From positions 1-7,370 of the forward strand of contig DAHZDR010000399.1 of the NCBI GenBank assembly GCA_027403435.1: a stretch of DNA of 7,370 bases, written 5' to 3'. The notes under the pieces are model-generated. The model saw only the letters and a list, made by a program, of their open reading frames with translations, was not told the origin of the DNA and searched no databases. The stretch's first letter is position 1. Every line of letters starts with the position of its first letter. This stretch comes from Deltaproteobacteria bacterium (GTDB lineage Bacteria; Desulfobacterota; Binatia; Binatales; Binataceae). Made by a program: the position numbers and the translations under genes. Shown one piece after another: positions 5,706 to 7,370 of this stretch.

Positions 5706-7022
5706 ATGAAAGTTCTGGTGGTCGGCAACGGCGGCCGCGAGCACGCGCTGTGTTGGCGGCTGAATCAAAGCCCGACGGTATGGGGACTGTTCTGCGCGGG
5801 CGGCAATCCGGGCATCAACCAGATTGCGCGCCCGGCGCCGTATGCGCCGGAGGACCTCACGGGCCTCGCGCGCTTTGCCGCCGCGGAAAAAATCGATCTC
5901 ACCGTGGTCGGGCCGGAAGGGCCGCTCGCGCTCGGGATCGCCGATGAATTCGCGCGCGCGGGCCTCACGATATTCGGACCGACCCGCGCCGCCGCGCGGC
6001 TCGAATCAAGCAAGGCCTTCGCCAAATCCGTGATGCGCGAGGCCGGCGTGCCGACCGCCGACTGCGCAATTTTTACCGACGCCGGCGCCGCGCGCCGCCA
6101 TGTCCGCGCGCTGGGCGGGCCCTGCGTGGTCAAGGCCGACGGACTCGCCTTCGGCAAGGGCGTGACGGTATGCGCCGGCGCCGGGGACGCGCTCGCCGCG
6201 ATCGACGAAGCGATGGTCAAGCGGCGCTTTGGCGCGGCTGGGGAAACGGTAATTGTCGAGGAGCGGCTGGCCGGCGAAGAGCTGTCATTCTTCGCGCTGT
6301 GCGACGGGAACGACGCGATCGCGCTCGGCTTCGCCCAGGACCATAAGGCGGCGTTCGACGGCGATCGCGGCCCGAACACCGGCGGCATGGGCGCCTACTC
6401 GCCGGCGCCGCGCCACGGCGACGCTTTCGCCGCGCGCGTGATGGACGAAATCGTGCGGCCGACGCTGCGGACCATGGCCGCGCGCGGGACGCCGTTTCGC
6501 GGCGTGATGTTCGCCGGCCTGATGGTCGAGGGCGATCGCATCAATGTGCTCGAATACAACGTCCGTTTCGGCGATCCCGAATGCGAGGCGCTGATGATGC
6601 GCTTCGAGGGCGATCTCGCCGAGACGCTGCTGGCGGTCGCGGAGGGCAGGGCGCAAGACGTCGCCGTGCGGCTTTCGCCGCGCGCCGCGGTGACGGTGGT
6701 GCTCGCCTCGGGCGGCTATCCAGGCGATTATCGCAAGGGCCTGCCGATCGAAGGACTCGATCGTCTTGAAGGCGCCGAGGCGTCTCCCGCGAAGGTGCGT
6801 TGGGCGATGGACAAGGTGCGCGTTAAGGCGTTTCACGCCGCGACCGCATTGCGCGACGCGACGCTGGTGACCGACGGCGGACGAGTGCTGGCGGTCACCG
6901 CGATGGCGGACGGTCTCGAACGCGCGATCGCCGCCGCCTACGAAGCCGCCGACCTGATCCATTTCGACGGGATGCATTTCCGGCGCGATATCGGACGGCG
7001 GGCGCTGACGGGCGCGCAATGA
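5706..7022 (+). CDS. purD: Phosphoribosylamine-glycine ligase PurD (GAR synthetase)
   Basis: PurD joins glycine to phosphoribosylamine with ATP, the second step of purine synthesis. The 438-residue length is usual. The N-terminal domain starts MKVLVVGNGGREHAL (nucleotide/phosphate loop) and has GNPGINQ and LTVVGPEGPLALGIADEF. The ATP-grasp domain shows ESSKAFAKSVMREAGVPTA, VVKADGLAFGKGV (Lys143, Lys151; usual sequence LAAGKGV), VIVEERLAGEELSFFALCDG, DHKAAFDGDRGPNTGGMGAYSP (PNTGGMG at 223-229) and the metal-binding NVRFGDPECEALM (from Asn285). The C-terminal domain has VTVVLASGGYPGDY and DGGRVLAVTA. The stop codon overlaps the start of the next gene as ATGA. It follows purH by 37 bases, so two purine steps are encoded side by side. 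Confidence 0.98.
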   Translation: MKVLVVGNGGREHALCWRLNQSPTVWGLFCAGGNPGINQIARPAPYAPEDLTGLARFAAAEKIDLTVVGPEGPLALGIADEFARAGLTIFGPTRAAARLESSKAFAKSVMREAGVPTADCAIFTDAGAARRHVRALGGPCVVKADGLAFGKGVTVCAGAGDALAAIDEAMVKRRFGAAGETVIVEERLAGEELSFFALCDGNDAIALGFAQDHKAAFDGDRGPNTGGMGAYSPAPRHGDAFAARVMDEIVRPTLRTMAARGTPFRGVMFAGLMVEGDRINVLEYNVRFGDPECEALMMRFEGDLAETLLAVAEGRAQDVAVRLSPRAAVTVVLASGGYPGDYRKGLPIEGLDRLEGAEASPAKVRWAMDKVRVKAFHAATALRDATLVTDGGRVLAVTAMADGLERAIAAAYEAADLIHFDGMHFRRDIGRRALTGAQ

Positions 7023-7370
7023 AACTTGCCGGGCCAGCGCTTGTGGATCGGGCGGCGGTTGACGGAGATCAACCGGCGGCCGCAGCGGCGATTGCCGAAG
7101 CGGTCGCGGCGCTTCGCGCGGGCGAAGTCGTCGTGTGCCCAACCGAGACCTTTTACGCGCTAGCGGCGGATTCGCGTCTGGCCGCGGCGCTCGAGAAAAT
7201 CTTCGCGCTCAAGGGCCGCGCCGCCGCCAAAACGATCGCGTTGATTGCGGCCGACGCGGCGATGGCGTTCGCGGTCGCGCGCGAGGTTCCGGAAATCGCC
7301 CGTCGGCTCGCGTGCAAATTCTGGCCGGGACCGCTTACCGTCGTCATTCCGGCGCGCGCCGATCTGTCCC
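7019..7370 (+). CDS. tsaC: Sua5/YrdC/TsaC-family protein, probable threonylcarbamoyl-AMP synthase (5' part)
   Basis: The first 117 residues are visible; the gene runs off the right edge. The family makes threonylcarbamoyl-AMP from threonine, bicarbonate and ATP, for the t6A modification of tRNA at position 37. After an alanine-rich start come ALRAGEVVVCPTETFYALAAD (31-51, the family's G-x-hhhhPTETxYGL block), IFALKGRAAAKTIALI (61-76, the KxR nucleotide-binding motif followed by the usual kPl-like strand) and FWPGPLTVVIPAR near the end, a family hallmark. Two differences from the usual sequence are Ala47 where YGL normally has glycine, and Thr72 where the proline of KPL is common. Its ATG overlaps the purD stop by 4 bases, indicating co-translation with purD. 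No strong ribosome binding site is visible. The family is well supported; the exact role (TsaC versus a YciO-like paralogue) needs the missing C-terminus. Confidence 0.88.
   Translation, partial: MKLAGPALVDRAAVDGDQPAAAAAIAEAVAALRAGEVVVCPTETFYALAADSRLAAALEKIFALKGRAAAKTIALIAADAAMAFAVAREVPEIARRLACKFWPGPLTVVIPARADLS

Overview
The window is GC-rich bacterial chromosome (roughly two thirds G+C by eye) carrying housekeeping metabolism. It shows no mobile element, phage gene, CRISPR array, tRNA or rRNA. The gene neighbourhood (thiS-thiG-thiE/tenI-like behind a TPP riboswitch; alr-purH-purD-tsaC) and the composition suggest a GC-rich Gram-negative of the deltaproteobacterial / Binatota / Acidobacteria-like kind. 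The sequence alone does not fix the phylum.

Layout. Bases 1-863 hold a class I SAM-dependent methyltransferase on the + strand, whose frame stays open to the left edge. It converges on a thiamine operon on the - strand that reads right to left: promoter (about 2798-2827), TPP riboswitch aptamer (2709-2791), a hairpin-rich linker (2630-2689), thiS (2413-2625), thiG (1590-2366) and a ThiE/TenI-family gene (906-1586). Divergent from it, on the + strand, comes a tight run of alr (2972-4096), purH (4103-5668), purD (5706-7022) and the start of a Sua5/YrdC/TsaC-family gene (7019 to the right edge). That last gene overlaps purD by ATGA and is cut by the window end.

How the genes work together. ThiS (sulfur carrier) and ThiG (thiazole synthase) make the thiazole phosphate of thiamine. 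The ThiE/TenI-like protein either joins it to the pyrimidine or aromatises the thiazole. The operon is headed by a TPP-sensing RNA, so it should be shut off by its end product. Alr makes D-alanine for peptidoglycan. PurH and PurD are de novo purine enzymes, and the last gene probably makes threonylcarbamoyl-AMP for tRNA t6A.

Most notable points. (1) The riboswitch linker has three mutually complementary segments, forming a readable switch that can bury or free the thiS ribosome binding site. (2) The ThiE-family protein lacks the second Mg-binding aspartate of ThiE and looks like TenI at that spot. (3) Alr has unusual substitutions at two otherwise well-conserved active-site-network positions. 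I see no evidence of an undescribed multi-gene system here.
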